In this document: one piece after another, positions 1-14,000 of the stretch
Numbering within the stretch: position 1 is the first letter of the stretch
How the letters are laid out: each line of letters begins with the position of its first letter
NCBI GenBank assembly: GCA_031310005.1
Contig: CM062379.1
Location: forward strand, 5,890,001-5,954,000
DNA from: Dactylellina haptotyla
Taxonomy: Eukaryota; Ascomycota; Orbiliomycetes; Orbiliales; Orbiliaceae
Length of the DNA: 64,000 bases
Direction of reading: 5' to 3'
Program-made: the position numbers and the translations under genes
The notes under the pieces: generated by a model
Seen by the model: the letters and a program-made list of their open reading frames with translations, nothing else
What the model was told of the DNA's origin: nothing
Database searches by the model: none

Positions 1-618
1 AAAGAAGAAATGTCCGGGATTGTTCGACGGGTATCCAAAGCGAAGGGACAAGCGGGCTACCCCAAACGAGCTTTATACTGCCGACACTATGCTATAGCTC
101 CTAGTCAGTGAGTGTAATCTCCCCTCTTCGACGATGATGATGATGATGATATCAGGGCGCAAACCGGATATGCGTCCGTCCCCTTCGCCGGCGACAATCG
201 CCCGGTCTGGCCAGCGCCTTCCGCCCACCGCAAATGACGTAACGCCCGCCCGGCTGCAAAATTCCCCGAATTGGGCACGTTGCCTCTTCCGGACATCCAA
301 CAACACCCCAACGCGCTTCCCTGCACGCTCGACGACGTTGGCCCGTGTGCCTATATCAGCACGCCTTCCATCCATCGCCATCCATCTCCCCCCTCACCAT
401 CACCACCATCAACCGTTACCATCGATAGCATCGTCATCGAGGTACCGGGGGTATCGCTCAGAAGACGTTCATCTGCAGCTTTTACATCTTGTTACACTTC
501 CTAGCTTCCTCCAGGAGCTCCTTGTCAGTTGCACATACGCCTCTCTTCGTCCCTCTTCTCATCATCATCAACCGATCCCCCCATCATTGTGCATGTACAT
601 CTGGTTGGTGTTGACAGG
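1..618. other. Intergenic, 5' flank of MYND gene
   Basis: No gene is supported here. It holds a short (ATG)n microsatellite near 132-150 and, from about 370 to 600, a pyrimidine-rich stretch on the + strand typical of fungal promoter or 5' UTR sequence just before the MYND-protein start. A 227-codon open frame (134-817) runs through it, but its composition is Ser/Pro/His low complexity and it overlaps the real gene in another frame. Confidence 0.5.
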
Positions 619-2308
619 ATGGCAAAAGACAGACCCCCATACGTTCCCTCCCTATTCAACCGCCCTGATTACCGGCCCAGCATCCTCATCTGCGCCTTTG
701 CGTCTGGCACAGAAGCTAAGGTCGTTGAGCTCAGGCATGGCGACTTCTTGGAGCTTATTCAAACCTCCTTCTTTACCGCCGTCGCCAAGAGCCCTACCGC
801 CGCCGCCGAGTACATAAGAAGGAAGTCCCCCAATGTCATTCTTGCCATCGATAGCGCCTTCGCTAAATCAGAATATCGTTGGTTCCAAGATCATGTCGCC
901 CGAAATATCAAAGCTGGTGCCGCTCTTGTCATGTGCTGCGAGTTCCCCCGCACCGTTTCAACTTTGGATTTCAAAACAATGATTTTGAACGCTTTCAACC
1001 TAGGCTGGGAACCCGGCCTTGTCTGCCAGGGCACCTATAACCTGCACAATACTGGCGGTCTTTTGGCCGGTATCGAACAAGCTATAGGTGTTGAGGCTGA
1101 ACTCAAGATGACCGCTGTCCAAATATTAGATGTCGAAGACAAGTCTCGCCTTTACATCAACAAAGAATTCGATGAAGGCGAGGGAAAGGGTAAAGACGCC
1201 GCTGCCGCCGTCTGTGAGAAGTACGAGAGGGGCTACCTCTGCTATATTGGGGACCTTAGCACCAGTCCTATAATGCGAAATATCGTTATCAATATCGTAG
1301 CAAGTAAGTCCAAACCACCCGACCAAGGTTATATGGTTTGATCTACGATCATTTGGGCCATAATAACACGCTACAATAAAACAGAGGTCAACATGAGATC
1401 TATCAACCACCCTCGCAGGTACAGCAACCAACGGCAACCCATAAACCGAGTTCACGATCTCTCTTCCTCCTCGCCCCTCCCTACTCCAAAGATGAAGTGG
1501 GAACGCAGTACGACTCCCCTAAACCCTAGAGGCCCCTGCGAAAACTGCGGGAAAGCGGTTACGACTCGTACATGTCATTCATGCCAGACGGTATTCTTCT
1601 GTAATGGCGAATGTCAGAACATCGGCCTTAAAAAACATAGGCCAATTTGCCCAGCCAATAGCGTCACCCTCTCTCGGGCCATTAAGCTAGCCCTCCAAGG
1701 AAATCCGACACCTTTGGTCAAAGAGCTCATTTTCAAACAAGATCGCAGAGAGGTCAGCCCTTCCCTTCCTTATAAGGCGTACAGCATTCCATAAACTAAC
1801 AAAAACTAAGGCCCTTGAACGTCTCATTGACGCTTATCGTCTCCGTATCGAGGAACTAAATCGTGTATCCGGTATCAAGGTCGGCTGTTACATCAATCCC
1901 GACTCAAAGGAACTCAACACAGATGAATTTATCAACTTTCTTCGCAACATGCACGGTTCGCGCCAAGTCGCCCGTCCGGAGTGGTGGGACCTTGCCGCTC
2001 AAACGGACTGCGAGGACCTCGCCCGTAATCACATTATGCGCTTCTATATCGGTATCCCGGCCACAGACAGAGAAATTGCCAACCACTATGAGAACCCAGA
2101 AATGCCGGCTGCACTTAGAGCGCTTGCGGATATCATTTACGGGGCCAAGGTCCCAGAACGCCGGGTTAGCCCTAACCATCGCGGGAACGAAAACTTTGAG
2201 CAAATAGAAAGCGCTTCTCAACAAGAACTAGGCCCGGGAGGCGCCTCCGGTGCAGGGAGCAGCAGCGAAACAAATAGCGACAAAATTACGTATCGGATCT
2301 ATTCCTAA
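619..2308 (+). CDS. MYND-type zinc-finger protein, 516 aa
   Basis: Three exons fit in phase: 619-1303, 1385-1752 and 1811-2308. The first intron (GTAAGT...ACAG) is phase 1 and the second (GTCAGC...TAAG) phase 0. The ATG at 619 (MAKDRPP) is the first in frame; the frame stays open upstream without another ATG. The MYND finger lies at residues 280-317, with all eight ligands in Cx2C-x8-Cx2C-x5-Cx3C-x7-Hx3C order. MYND domains bind proline-rich peptides in partner proteins, often chromatin or transcription factors. The N-terminal 220 residues look like a globular domain that I recognise only as the type found beside MYND fingers in fungal hypothetical proteins. The C-terminal third is acidic/basic mixed and ends in Ser/Gly-rich sequence. 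Function is not known. No SET domain motifs are visible, so it is not a SMYD methyltransferase. Confidence 0.88.
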
Positions 2309-4971
2309 AATAAGCCTTTGCAAGCACAACCCTACGACGAGCAGAGTTATCAGCTCTCGCGGATAAGATATGTGCATGGATTTGTGTTCTGAGAAATGAG
2401 CTTTCTGCATCTGCCGTTGCATTCTTTTTCTTTTTTGACATATTATTGGTTCCTTTTCCGATTTACTGATGGGGGCATTTTTCCGATTTACTTTTTTTTT
2501 TTTTTTTTTGGCTGCGGGAATGATGACATTGGTATCGATTAACGATATCGCAATTCAGATTCTACCACAATTTTCTTTTTCTCCCTCGCACATTTTCTTT
2601 TTTGCCATTCCTATTGGCACGACGGGCTCGCAGGGCAGCATAGCTTGCCCAAACAGCTCGAGCTCGAGCTTAAAGCTGGAAGCTTATCTCCAATGGCAAG
2701 AATCCAAGAATCCAAAAAATGAAAATTTTTTCACCGCCCAGTAATTCCGTCTACACGTATATACATACCCCTTCAAACTCGGAGATCCGACCAAAGGAAG
2801 GTATTATGCAATGCAGACCCCAACAGAGCTGAATATCTCTTCGTCTTCGACAGCATCTCTTTCTCGCACCTTTTTTTTTTTCTTGCTCGTTCTCGTAGGA
2901 GTTCTTTCAAAAGCTCAAATAATTCTTCCAAAATATTTTCCTGCTCCCACCTTCTAATCCTGCTCCCCGTCCAATCATTTCTTCGCGCACTTCTTCCTGC
3001 ATGACAAACATGCAGGTATATGCAGCTACCGGGACTCTAACTGGTTCTCTTGCTGCGCTGCTGCGCTGTCGAATCGTCAAACCGTAACCAAAAAAAAAAA
3101 AAATTCATCTGAAGAAAAAAAAAAGACCCTAGCTAGACGGACCCACTTTTTTTTGTACGTCTTTCTTACCTTCTATAGAACTTCATCCAGCTAGTCCACT
3201 GTCGTGTCTGTATGTCTTTCAAAACGTCGAGCTCGGCACTTCCAAAGTTGGAGTCAGATTGACATACGTAGACACCCGGTTTCTTCCAACTCTCGGGTTC
3301 TGATGTGGAAGCTAGCGTTTACTAACCAAGCTTAGATAGTAGCAAAAAACTTAATAAAGAATTCTTAAGAAAGAATTTTTGCGCTGGTACAGACAGGTTT
3401 CAGTAGGGCGTGGATCGAATCGCAGAGCTAGATTCACGATATCCATCAGAATCAGAGCCTCATTCTCTACCAAAAGCTACCCCTGTCTCAACGCAATTTT
3501 CCTAGTGTAAGATGTACCTGATCTTCTCCCTTCTAGAATGCTCAAACGAACGGAAGAATAACGGACGGGTAAAACCCCCCAAAAAAACGAAGGCATGGGC
3601 TGAGAAGCCAGGGAAAAAAAGGAAAAGGAAGGGACCAGCAGAAAAACGCGCGGAACCCGAAATGTCGTGCATAGTCCGGCCGGCATTTCAGGCAAAAAGG
3701 AAAGAAACAGAAAGTCAACCAAAAAAAAAAAAAACGAAAACACACACTGCATTGCATGGTATATAATTCTTTCAAGGGTCAACTAGAAAGAACGCCACTT
3801 GAAGCTGTCAAAAAAATGGGTGTGGTCCCGAGAAATTGCCTTTTTGGCACACGCGATCCCATGTTGATCATGACATGCTACTAACCAGCGAATACCGTCC
3901 GTGGCACACGAGTTATCTAGTTTATCAAATCGCGAAGATCGCGGACGAATCAGCTACTTAGTTTAAGGATAATATAACGTAAGTAATTATACGTAACTAA
4001 ATATTTGAAACCGTAAGTCTGAGAATAATCTATTGAATTGTAACCTTTTTTTAGTCTTCTCTCTATATCGAGGCAGCAAAAAAAGGTTCTTTAATAACCC
4101 TGCTGAAGTAAAGCTATTCATTATAGCAATAATAGCAATAATAGTAATAAGAGTGGTGTATAGTTATAAACAAGCAGAACCAAGCTAGCTGTAATAACAA
4201 ACTTTGAAGCAGAAAATAAGAAGGAAGCATTAAAAGATTGTAAGTTGGGTCAGTCTCGCGAGAAACATAGCAATGTATCGAGAAGAAAGAAAAAACTCCA
4301 GAAACTAAAAAAAGATGACTTGAAAAAGTCAGACGAGAAGAATGCCTTGAAACCCCACCGCTCGCCGTGCTGAAAATAGACCACAGTATATACGCCAGTT
4401 TCGGAAAAGGAAAGAAAGAAAGAATTCAGAAATGTCATTTAAGGAAAGGGGGTAAAAGAAAATATTGAAAGAGAATAAATTCACTGGCCATCAGAACGGG
4501 GGTATATGTTTGTATATATCAGTATCAAGGCTTTAAAAAAAAAAAGAAGAACGGCAGCCATAAAGGTATGAAAGCGTGAACCTCAGGTGAGTTGTTGAGG
4601 TAGGTATTAAAAGGATATTAGGTATTACAAGAGCCGTAAATGTATTATGTAAGGAGTGGTCCGGAAAATGTTGAAGCGGAGAATGGTGTGAAAAATAAAA
4701 CACGTCAAAAAACTCCTGAGAACGACACAAGCCATGAATGTGAACCGGTGAAAATGCGTGTGAGAGGAAACGAGAAAGGGAGTGATGAAGAAAAAAAGAA
4801 AAAAGAAAATAGGAAGCCGTAATCCATGAAACGTGCATGGAAAGGGAAATATGGCGAAAGGGGGAAAGGATCGGTCTGCTTGGACCTTCCCTATTTCCCT
4901 CGAATTTTCCCGATCCAGTTTCTCAACAAACCGCTCGCCGAGGGAGCAGTGTTGTGTTCCTTATTCCTGTA
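2309..4971. other. Intergenic, A/T-rich, no gene seen
   Basis: This 2.66 kb holds many homopolymers, including a T run at 2492-2509, A runs near 3089-3124 and another at 3721-3734. A strongly AT-rich, low-complexity block with AATAGC/AATAGT-like repeats lies near 4120-4150. Open frames are short and rich in Phe/Lys from poly-T or poly-A. It separates the end of the MYND gene from the 3' end of the next gene on the opposite strand. Confidence 0.5.
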
Positions 4972-6762
4972 CTACGAGGAAGTAAGGTTCGGGGAAGCAG
5001 AGGGAGATCCGAAGCGTCGGCTTCGTCGCTTTTCCTTCCTCTCAGGGGCTGGCATTTGAAGTAACGCCTGATCATCTTTCCACTCAGAGATAACCTCGGC
5101 AAGCACTTTTTCGCACCACTGATACACCGCGTTTTCAAAACCACGCATGCCTTCCTCAGTTCCACTGACAGCGCCCATAACATCCATCTTGAGCTTGATT
5201 TCCCACCGAAGATCAGCAGCCTTGAGCCAGTATCTCAGATTCTCAGCCAAGCGATAAGGCTTGTTAAAGTCAGTGTGGAATTGTGGGATTTGGCCGAATG
5301 GACGACGGGAACGTCGAACAATGGCATTGTGAATGTTGATGAGGCGGTCCCCGGTACGAAGAATCCTCAGAAGGGGAGACTCGGAGGCCGGTCCGCTGGT
5401 ATTATGTTCGGGAAGGGGAGCGTCCGAATTACCCTCGTAAGCACCAAAGTAATTGAGGAACAACTGGAAACGTTCTGTTCAAAAGAAAAAGCATGTTAGC
5501 GTTTCTGGAAATAAAAGAAATACGAAAAAGCAATTAGCTAGCACATACCCCATTCTTTGCCAGTCCAGTTGCCTTCAACCCAGACTTGGCCCTTCCTTCG
5601 TCCTTCGTCCTCCATACGGAGCTCCTTGTCAAGGAGACCTTCGACACTGCTGATCCATGCGAGAACAACGGTTTTCTCTTCAGCGAGAACACTGTTATGC
5701 CTCGTGCTAACCCTCTTCAAGACATCTAAGACGGTCAAAAAATCCTCACGCATCTGCTTCTCAGTAGTTATCTTTTTGATAATTGCCATATCAGATGCAT
5801 AGTAGTACTCCTTGGCCGCCCGGATGGCAATGGTGGTACTGCGTAGGATGGAGTGCAAGAGCATATCCTTGAGTCCAGGAATTGGGCCTTCGTCCTTGTC
5901 TCTCCCAATACCTTCGTCTTCATCCGAAGACTTAATTCCCAAACCAGAAACCTCCTTCTCAAATCCGAGTTGAGAGGCATCGACCCAGACTCTTCTGCAG
6001 TCATCCAGTGCCTCTTTCAAATCTTCTCTGAGAGATTCCCTATCGGGTGGAGGGGGAACGGAGCTCATGTTCTTTGGTTTATAGGTAGAATATGTTGGGG
6101 GGAGGATTGCAGTTGGGTCATCATCGATATCATCGTTGTCGTCGTCGATAGGAGATTGAGAATAGTGATCGGCTGGGAGAACGAGGTCGGGCGAGGATCG
6201 TAACGAGGAATAAGTGCTGTCGATGAGCTGATGATCCAGGCTCAAATCGTCAGTAGGACTCACATCCCCATCATCCTTCTTCTTCTTGTAGCCGCTGTAT
6301 AGAAGGTTAGTTTGTAACTTGATAAGCAGTTAGAGTAATTGAAGAAAATAGAACTTACCCTCCCTTGCCGTCTAGCAGACCGGTCTTCGCAAAGAAATAT
6401 TGTACATGGGCAATGCTGCCCAAGGCCATAACACTTTCCCTAGACCTTGCAGACTTCGAGAACTCAGTCCCCTGAGGTCTTACAAAACCTCGCTTCCTTG
6501 CCTGAGGAGATGTGAATGTCAAACTAGGAGTTCTGTTTCCTGTTGTCGAACGGGATAGAGATGGCTTCGGTGAGGTTCGTGGCGACTCACTTGGGGGAGA
6601 GTCGGTGTCGGAAGGGAGAGGCGAGTGCGGTGGCGAGATGAACGGTTTCTGTATCTTCAGAGAAGGCATAGGTGATACCCGTGTCATGGTTTCTTTATTG
6701 TCTAACTCTTGAATATCGGCAAAACTGTGACTGGTATCGATGACGAGTGTTGGTGTATTCAT
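4972..6762 (-). CDS. Conserved fungal protein of unknown function, 550 aa
   Basis: Three exons on the minus strand join in phase: 6762-6359, 6294-5549 and 5474-4972. Both introns are short (64 and 74 bp) with GTAAGT and GTATGT donors. The first 95 residues are Ser/Pro/Thr-rich and probably disordered. A conserved-looking helical block follows (VMALGSIAHVQYFFAKTGLL, near residues 110-130). A Lys/Asp-rich insert comes next, then a largely helical C-terminal half with the motif GNWTGKEWERFQLFLNYFG near the last splice site and a tail rich in Arg and Ser. I recall similar uncharacterised proteins across Pezizomycotina but cannot name a domain. No signal peptide or membrane segment is visible, so it is likely intracellular. 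The regular intron phases and long conserved-looking blocks make it a real gene. Confidence 0.85.
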
Positions 6763-9700
6763 TTTTTTCTAAGCTCCCGTGGGGGCCTTCCAGCCTTTAT
6801 AATTAAGCTAAGAAAAATATGTGGATTTTCTTTTATTTGGCCGTGAGGGTTGGCCTTTTTTTTTCTTTTGGCGGTATTGTTTTATTGAGGGTTGCGAGAG
6901 CCTACGGAATCGACTGGAGATCGAGGGTATTTCTTTTTCCGCCCAACTTTTTCACCCCGTTTCAATTCTTACTATTTTTTTATTGCTATTTCGAGGATAG
7001 TCCTCGGTTCCCGGACGCGTCGCTAGGACCAAAACTGCTTAGCCGCTAGTACTGAGCAGAATGTGTGTGTGTGCCCTTAGCAAGCACAGAATTAATGCAG
7101 CTGGCTGGGTGGCAGATGGCTATTCGACCGGCTAACTTCAAAAGCAAGTCAAGGCAAGGTTTCTTTTCCCCCAAGTCCTAATGCGAGTTTTCCTGCACGC
7201 AGTAGGAAAGGCCCGCTGGAAAAAAGAATAGTGATAAGATAAATCGGGCTCTTGACGTTTTTGGGTAGCAAACCGGAGTCCGGGGTTGAACGTATATATC
7301 GCAATTGTTTGAGGGGACCCTGTGTTTCTTGATGTCTGTCTCGTCTATCTATATCGACGTTCAGAACTGGCTCGGGTTTTGAACCGAAATGAAGAAAAAG
7401 GATAAACAAAACACACAATAGCGCTCGGCTCGCGAGACGTTTATGTCTCTCGATTCAGAAATGACCTATTGTGCGTCCGAGGTAGACGTATGTGAACCAA
7501 AGTGTCGAGAGCGAAAACAATCGTCCTCGGCAGCAATTGTCGATAGAGTCTGCCAGTCCTCGAGGGAGTTCAGACAGGGTCGCTCAGGATCGACAGGGCG
7601 GAGAGGCAGTCGATCTGATTGTGGACCACGGTTTGTGTCTCGCTCGACCTGCTTCGAAGTGGTTTGATAGAACGGGAATTGGCACCAATGTCGATTGGGA
7701 CAACGGATGCGAATGGAGGGTGGTGTTTGAAGTCTAGGACGATGTGAAGTGAGGATATCGGAAAATCTATGTCTTAGGGCTGTGCTGCCGGGGTACAACA
7801 AAGTGAGAAGGGTATGCTGGCAACCAGGAAGTGAGTCCGTCAAGGCGCGGAACTGGGGAATGGAGATGGAGATGGTGGAGGAGGTGGTGGTGGTGTTGAT
7901 GTGATAGTGATAGTGGTGGTGGTGATAGTAAACGGGGGGTGGAGGGAAGGAGGGCGGCGGGCTGTCCGGGATGATCGATCGAAAGGGGATCGGAACAACG
8001 ACGACAACAACAACAAAGAGCCGGCACGGACGAGGAACGAGCAGAAGGGAGTATCGAGCAACGGTAATTAATACGGTATCGAGAGGAAAAGAGTGAAGTG
8101 GGATCGCGAGGGAGGAGGAATGAATTTAGGAGAGGGCCCGATGGCACGATGAGGCAACCGTAGTCAGTCGTGTTTATTATCACATCCCCTCTCTTTCTCG
8201 TCCTCGATTCTCGTCCCTTCTTTGTTCAGCTTCCCCATTTGCAGAGAGAGAGCCTGAGCCTGTCGGCCTCTGAGCTAGCTGACTGATCCAACAGGCCCGG
8301 ACCGCACTTTGGTTTCATTCTCAGGGGTGCCCCCGTCCATCAAAACATATTTCCTCAACCTGCAAGTCACTCCTGGCGCGCGATCCCCTTTTGGGGGGAC
8401 CCGCTCTATGCACATGCATTTGCCCGCCCGCCAGATGTCCAGAGAGGCAGACCGCAGACTATCAGAATGGAAAGAACGAAAGACACCATCGCTGAGGTTC
8501 TCGTTCGATAATGAAAGAGAGAGCGACGGATACCGCTGAAAAGAAGCCGACTCGAATCTCTCCTCCCCCAGCGCTTTCTGGCAGAGCAAATCATATCCGT
8601 CCGCAGAAAGCGTTGGGATTAAATTGCAGGACAGCAGGGAAATTAACACCGCGCTACTTACTCCAGACACAAGCCAAACATTCAATCAATCAGGAAAGAG
8701 AGGCCGCCGTTGGAGCATCAGGATCGAAGGTCCGGATGCCAAATACCTCAAACTATCCGCTCATCCACCCATCTGCACATGTACCCCATAATCGTCATTG
8801 CCATTCGCATGCTACATGTATTATTTTTTAGTGTCGCCATACCCTTCCATACCGTTCTCTCGGGATCTGCTAACATGTTTCGCTCGGGCTGACTGTTCCG
8901 CCGGCACCACAGACGCAGCACAATGCGCAGCGCGATGCGTACAAAACACGTACAACCATGCGCCCCCATCACCATGAGATCAGCTGCAACTGTTGTACAC
9001 ACTCGGGATTTCTAAAAATTATCTGACAGGAGAGACACTTCGTTTCTCTCTCGAAGCGATGAAACAAACTGACCACTGTGGCCTCTAGCCTCACTCAGGA
9101 TTACTATTATTTGTCAGGGGATCATGACTCCCAATTTTGACGACGTTCAAAATAAAAAAATATTAAATCCCCTTTGAGGAAACCCACCCAGTCAGTCCCT
9201 CTGGCTGGCCTAGTGCCAAGCAGTCCCGCCGTCCAGAGAAAACCCCTTTGGCGTCCCCACGGCTTAAAACCGATGTCTTTCATTAAGATTTCAATACAGG
9301 CAAGCATTATTGGGGGGGTTTGCCTCTTTCTTCTCAGATGTTCATGCAATCAGAAAAACATGGAAATGCAGGGGATGCGACGCAAAGAAGAAAACAAAAG
9401 GTTATTCTAGAAGGCCCTTCGAATTTTTCCAAGGTGCCTCGCTGTTTGGCCACCCGCCGGTCCCCGAAATCCCCGGCGCCAGCCATGGGGCCATGGTTTT
9501 GCAAGGACCTGTATGGGGAGATACAATCTCCGGGAAACCCGAGAAATTTTGAAAGGAGACAAAATGCTCCAGCGAAAGCATTCGAAGGGGAGAGAGGGGA
9601 AAGACAGAATTCTTCATAGTCAGGAGGGACATGATCAATAATCCATTCCTGTAACTTGCGCCGAGGCTCTTGCCCTCTCGTCCGATCTTGAGAAATGACA

Positions 9701-11068
9701 TAAAAACGGGGGAGATTCGATATTAGAGGCGCATAGCAACCAGGCACCAGATCGATCCTAAGACTTACCCCAACTCCACATTCCATGCACTTGATATCTC
9801 GCCCGATAGTATTAATCTAGGCTATGGATGGTTCGCTCCGTTCAACCCGTGGGAATTCTGTCCAACTTTCTGGCTGTGAATGAATCTTCTCCCCAACTTG
9901 AAATCAGCTCTCCGTTCAGCTCTGTGTTCAGCTTTGTTGCCATACGACCCAGAAAGCACTTTTGACAGCCACACCGGGTTTTAGTTCCTTGGACGGCGTC
10001 CCAGCAGTAAGGTCCGGTCCCACAAACCACAGCCACCAGCCGCCGTTGTCACCTGCAGGAAACCCGCATCCGGCCGGGAGAACCTTCTACTAGTCTCTCC
10101 CTCGCGAACCGGATCTGTGGCGACCAAAAACGCGCGACTGCTTTCATCTGTTATTCCTGCTAGCACCGGCGTCTTGACGCGCCGACTTAGTAACGATGGC
10201 TGGGTGTAGTTATCTGGGGGTTGGAATGGAGGGGAATCCTGCGTGTCGATATCGATACCACGGAACGCAAAAAAACAAAACTAATCCTAATACTACTAAG
10301 CATAACACTGACAGGCTAGACAGGCGTATACATTTATGTAATATTCCGTCTTGATAAAACCTTAATCAAAAGGCAGCTACTTTGTGATCTATTCGGGCAT
10401 CAGGTGAAAGTACTCGTAGCATTGATATGTTTCCAATAATTTGATTGAAATCCTACAGGGAAGCCCATTTCACCATTTCTGATCTCAACTTGCCGCCGCG
10501 AAGTCGGGTTTCCAAGAGAGGTCCCTCAAGCATCTATACTTAGAGGCGCATAAAATTTTCACAACTCTCGAATCATTTAAATAGAGCACTTGTAAGACGA
10601 TCTTTCTCCATGGACTTGCTTCCGAGCCTTGTCTGCTTTGAAGCTTCCTAAAAAAACTCTCCACGGATCAACTACACGTGTATCAAGTTATAACCACCGC
10701 TTAGCGGAGGCAGTTTCCATCAATGCGAACAATTTAACACACTCCAAACACATATGAAATAACTCCCAGAACACCAATGAACGCAAGACACATTATTTAA
10801 AAGCTGTTTCAAGAATAATTATCGTTGACGAATCTCGTAACGGTAACCTTAAACTGGAAGATTTCCCTCCAAAGCGCCGTTTAGCTCTAAAATCTAATAT
10901 ACATACACAAAACCTCAAAAAAAAGTTTCTCCTACTCATACATCTCAAAACCTGGAGAAAATAGGTATTTGTCTAGACCTAACTAGCTTGCTCGGATATT
11001 TTAAAAGGTAACCTCAAAATATAACAAATTCGCAAATGATCTCCTAAAACCGAATAAACTCAGCATCC
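6763..11068. other. Intergenic, 4.3 kb, no convincing gene
   Basis: This is the upstream region of the 4972-6762 gene and the downstream region of RPA135. It contains a purine-rich GGTGGTGG/GATGG tract near 7855-7940 and CT/GA-rich stretches near 8460-8530. From about 10260 to 11060 it is AT-rich sequence that looks like 3' UTR and spacer of the polymerase gene. Open frames of up to 150 codons occur on both strands (for example 9334-9786 minus), but they show no domain, no supporting introns and no consistent codon pattern. Confidence 0.45.
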
Positions 11069-14000
11069 CTACGGCGAGACATCGTATTTCATCTGAATAC
11101 CCATTGCTAGTAGTTCAACATCCAGATATCTAAGCAAGGCTCAAGTTAGCATTTCCTGTAAACTTCCCAAAGAACCTAAAATAATGAGGTTGGAGAAACT
11201 CACTTCAAAACATAAGGAATAACGACAATCGTCGTATCGTTTCCTCCCAAAAATCGATTCCCCAATCCGTCTTCCCAATATCCCTTCTTCCCAACATCAA
11301 ACTCTGATGCTTTCACCGCGCACCTTCTACACCTAACCTCAGCCCTCTTCTCCCCACCATTCACTGTGGGTGTCGTGGCCAAAAAGCTTCCACAACCCCT
11401 GCACACCCACGTCTGATGGTAATCACTGCAGTTCAACAAACGATCTTGTACCAAGAACGCCGTTCCGTGTGCGAGTAACGAATCTCTCTCCATCTCACCG
11501 ATACGCAGACCACCCATCCTCTTCCTACCCTTCACCGGCTGCCGTGTTCGCGAGTCCACCGGTCCCGTGCTTCTCACCTGATACTTGTCGTTCACCATGT
11601 GCCTCAATCTCTGATAGTAAACCACTCCCAAGTAAATGTCCGCGTGGAACTCCTTGCCCGTAATACCGCTGTACATTGGCTCGTTTCCGTAATAATTGTA
11701 CCCGGCCTCCTTCAGCTGGTGTCCAAAGTATTCCACCGCCGTGTTTTCCTCGTTGAACTTGAATGGCGTACAATCTTGCGCGAAACCGTGCAGCGCACCG
11801 GCTTTACCCGCCATACTCTCGACAAACATACCGATTGTCATACGGGACGGGAAAGCGTGAGGGTTGATGATAACGTCCGGCTGCATACCGGACTCAGAGA
11901 ACGGCATGTCTATCGCCGGCCACTTTTGGGAACAAACACCCTTCTGTCCGTGACGCGATGAGAACTTGTCACCGATGACCGGGGATCTTGTGATTCGGAA
12001 CTTGACGCTGATCGCCTGGCATATCGAATCACCGACGTCATTTCCAAGCAACCTTACTTCGTCGATAAACGCTCCCTCAGAGCCCTTGTATTTGAAGAAG
12101 AATGTCTCTCCCGTGCCCATATTATGGTAGACAGCAACAGGGTCTCCCTCCACAACTCTCTGGCCCACCATCGGTAATCCGTCCATGTCGTCGAGTGTAC
12201 TGTTATACTTGTCCTTCATGGCCTTGTACTTTGCGAGCGTATTGTGGTCTGCACCGATAGGTGCCCAACCCCATCCGAACGCCAAAACGGGACTCTTACT
12301 CTTACTCTTCTCCGCCAGGTCGTATTTTTCGGTCTTGTAAACCGTACCGTATCCGAACCCTCTCTCGTGTGCTGACTTGTTGATAATCATAGCGTCGTCC
12401 ATGTCGTAGCCGGTGTAGGCAATGACAGCTACAACAGCGTTCATACCGTTGGGGAAGTTGTCTAGACCATATGTGTTATATAGCGGTGCCCGCACGATTG
12501 GCGATTGACCGGTTTGGATTCTGTACATCTTGTTATCGGTTCTATGACGAATTGCAGTGCCTGGTGTACCCATCGTTTGTTTACCCATCTGACACTGGTA
12601 CATGTTTCTTGGGGATTGGTTAAAGTCGGAGAATGGAGTCATGTTGGCCACGATAGATAGGATGTTTGTAGGGTCGAATTCAACGTGGGAATCGCCATTT
12701 TGGATTTCTGGTTCTGTAACAGCAATGTTGAGGAATGGTTGTTCGAATGGCCCGACAAAGTCTTCCTTATCCAGTGGGATGTATTTGACGGGTCGGATCA
12801 TACGGGCTTCCTGTGAGAAAAGATAGACACCTGGGTATTGACCGCCGTTGGAGATTGGAACATAACCGATTTCGAGGTCTCTGGGGACTGCATGGGTACC
12901 CTCAACCTTGTAGAACCGAAGACTGTCGGCTACACGGCGGGCGTCTTTCGGAGAGCACCAGCCGATAATCTTACCATCCAATTGGACAGAAAGAGTGGCG
13001 TCTGCTGGAACAGGCAGTACCTTGGCGGAGTGGACACCCAGTGTGAGGACGAGAGGGGGTACATTGCTGCAATCGGAGGTTATGGTGGCAATTTGACATT
13101 TATGAGCCAGATGATTTAACAAACCACAGGGAGAACCATCAGGAGTGTGGACAGGACACAGGAAGCCTATTATAGCTGTTAGCATCGAAATCTACCATCA
13201 GGTGATGTAGGCCGGATCTTACCCCAACTCTCAGGTAGCAGCTTTCGAACTGTTGTTGTCTTGAGCTGTGCGAAGAAGCTACCTCTGTGAACCATTCTAA
13301 AATGGCTGATGTAACGATAAAAGTTCAACTTCTCAGCTACAACCGTGAAGCCGGTTGTCTGCTGCAAATCCAAGCCACTAGGACTGGACAAATTTCCGGT
13401 ACTAAGGAAATAGTGCAGCGACTCGCCAATTCTCTCGTTGACCTTGCCCAGCATCTTCCTCATATACTGGGGCGAGTTAAACTCAGCCTTGACACCTCCC
13501 ATGAGATCCGATCGGACTTGTGACCTGATGTTGAGGAGGTATTCTTCAATCTTCTCTTTTAGAATTTGCCCGTATAAGAAACCACCAAGTAGAACTTCTT
13601 GATGCTGTGCCGCGTCGACGTTGTCCGCAGCACAGGTACCTGCAACCAGCGAGTAGAGCTTCTTGATCATGAACAGTAGCTGTCTAAACTTATCTCCATC
13701 GTCCGTAAGATTGACCAGCACAATCTTTCTAAGGAAGAGCTTGCCAACTTCAACATCCGAGACGTCTGGGCTGACTTGCATCACGATTCTGAATTTATCT
13801 CCCAAATACGCCAGCGTCTCGTGCCTCGAGTACAGAGTATAAGCTTTGTATGTTCTCAGGAGTAACTCTAAACGATCCGTAAGGAAAGTATCCTCTCTTT
13901 GATCCAGTCCTACGATCCCCTCGAAGATCTCTCGATCGTTTGTATCGACCAGTGCCTTCAAGATCATCATAACAGGTACAAGGTACTCTCTCTTTCTCCA

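Noticed and set aside
134-817. 227-codon open frame on the plus strand
   Set aside because: Ser/Pro/His low complexity, overlapping the start of the MYND gene in another frame, with no domain signal.
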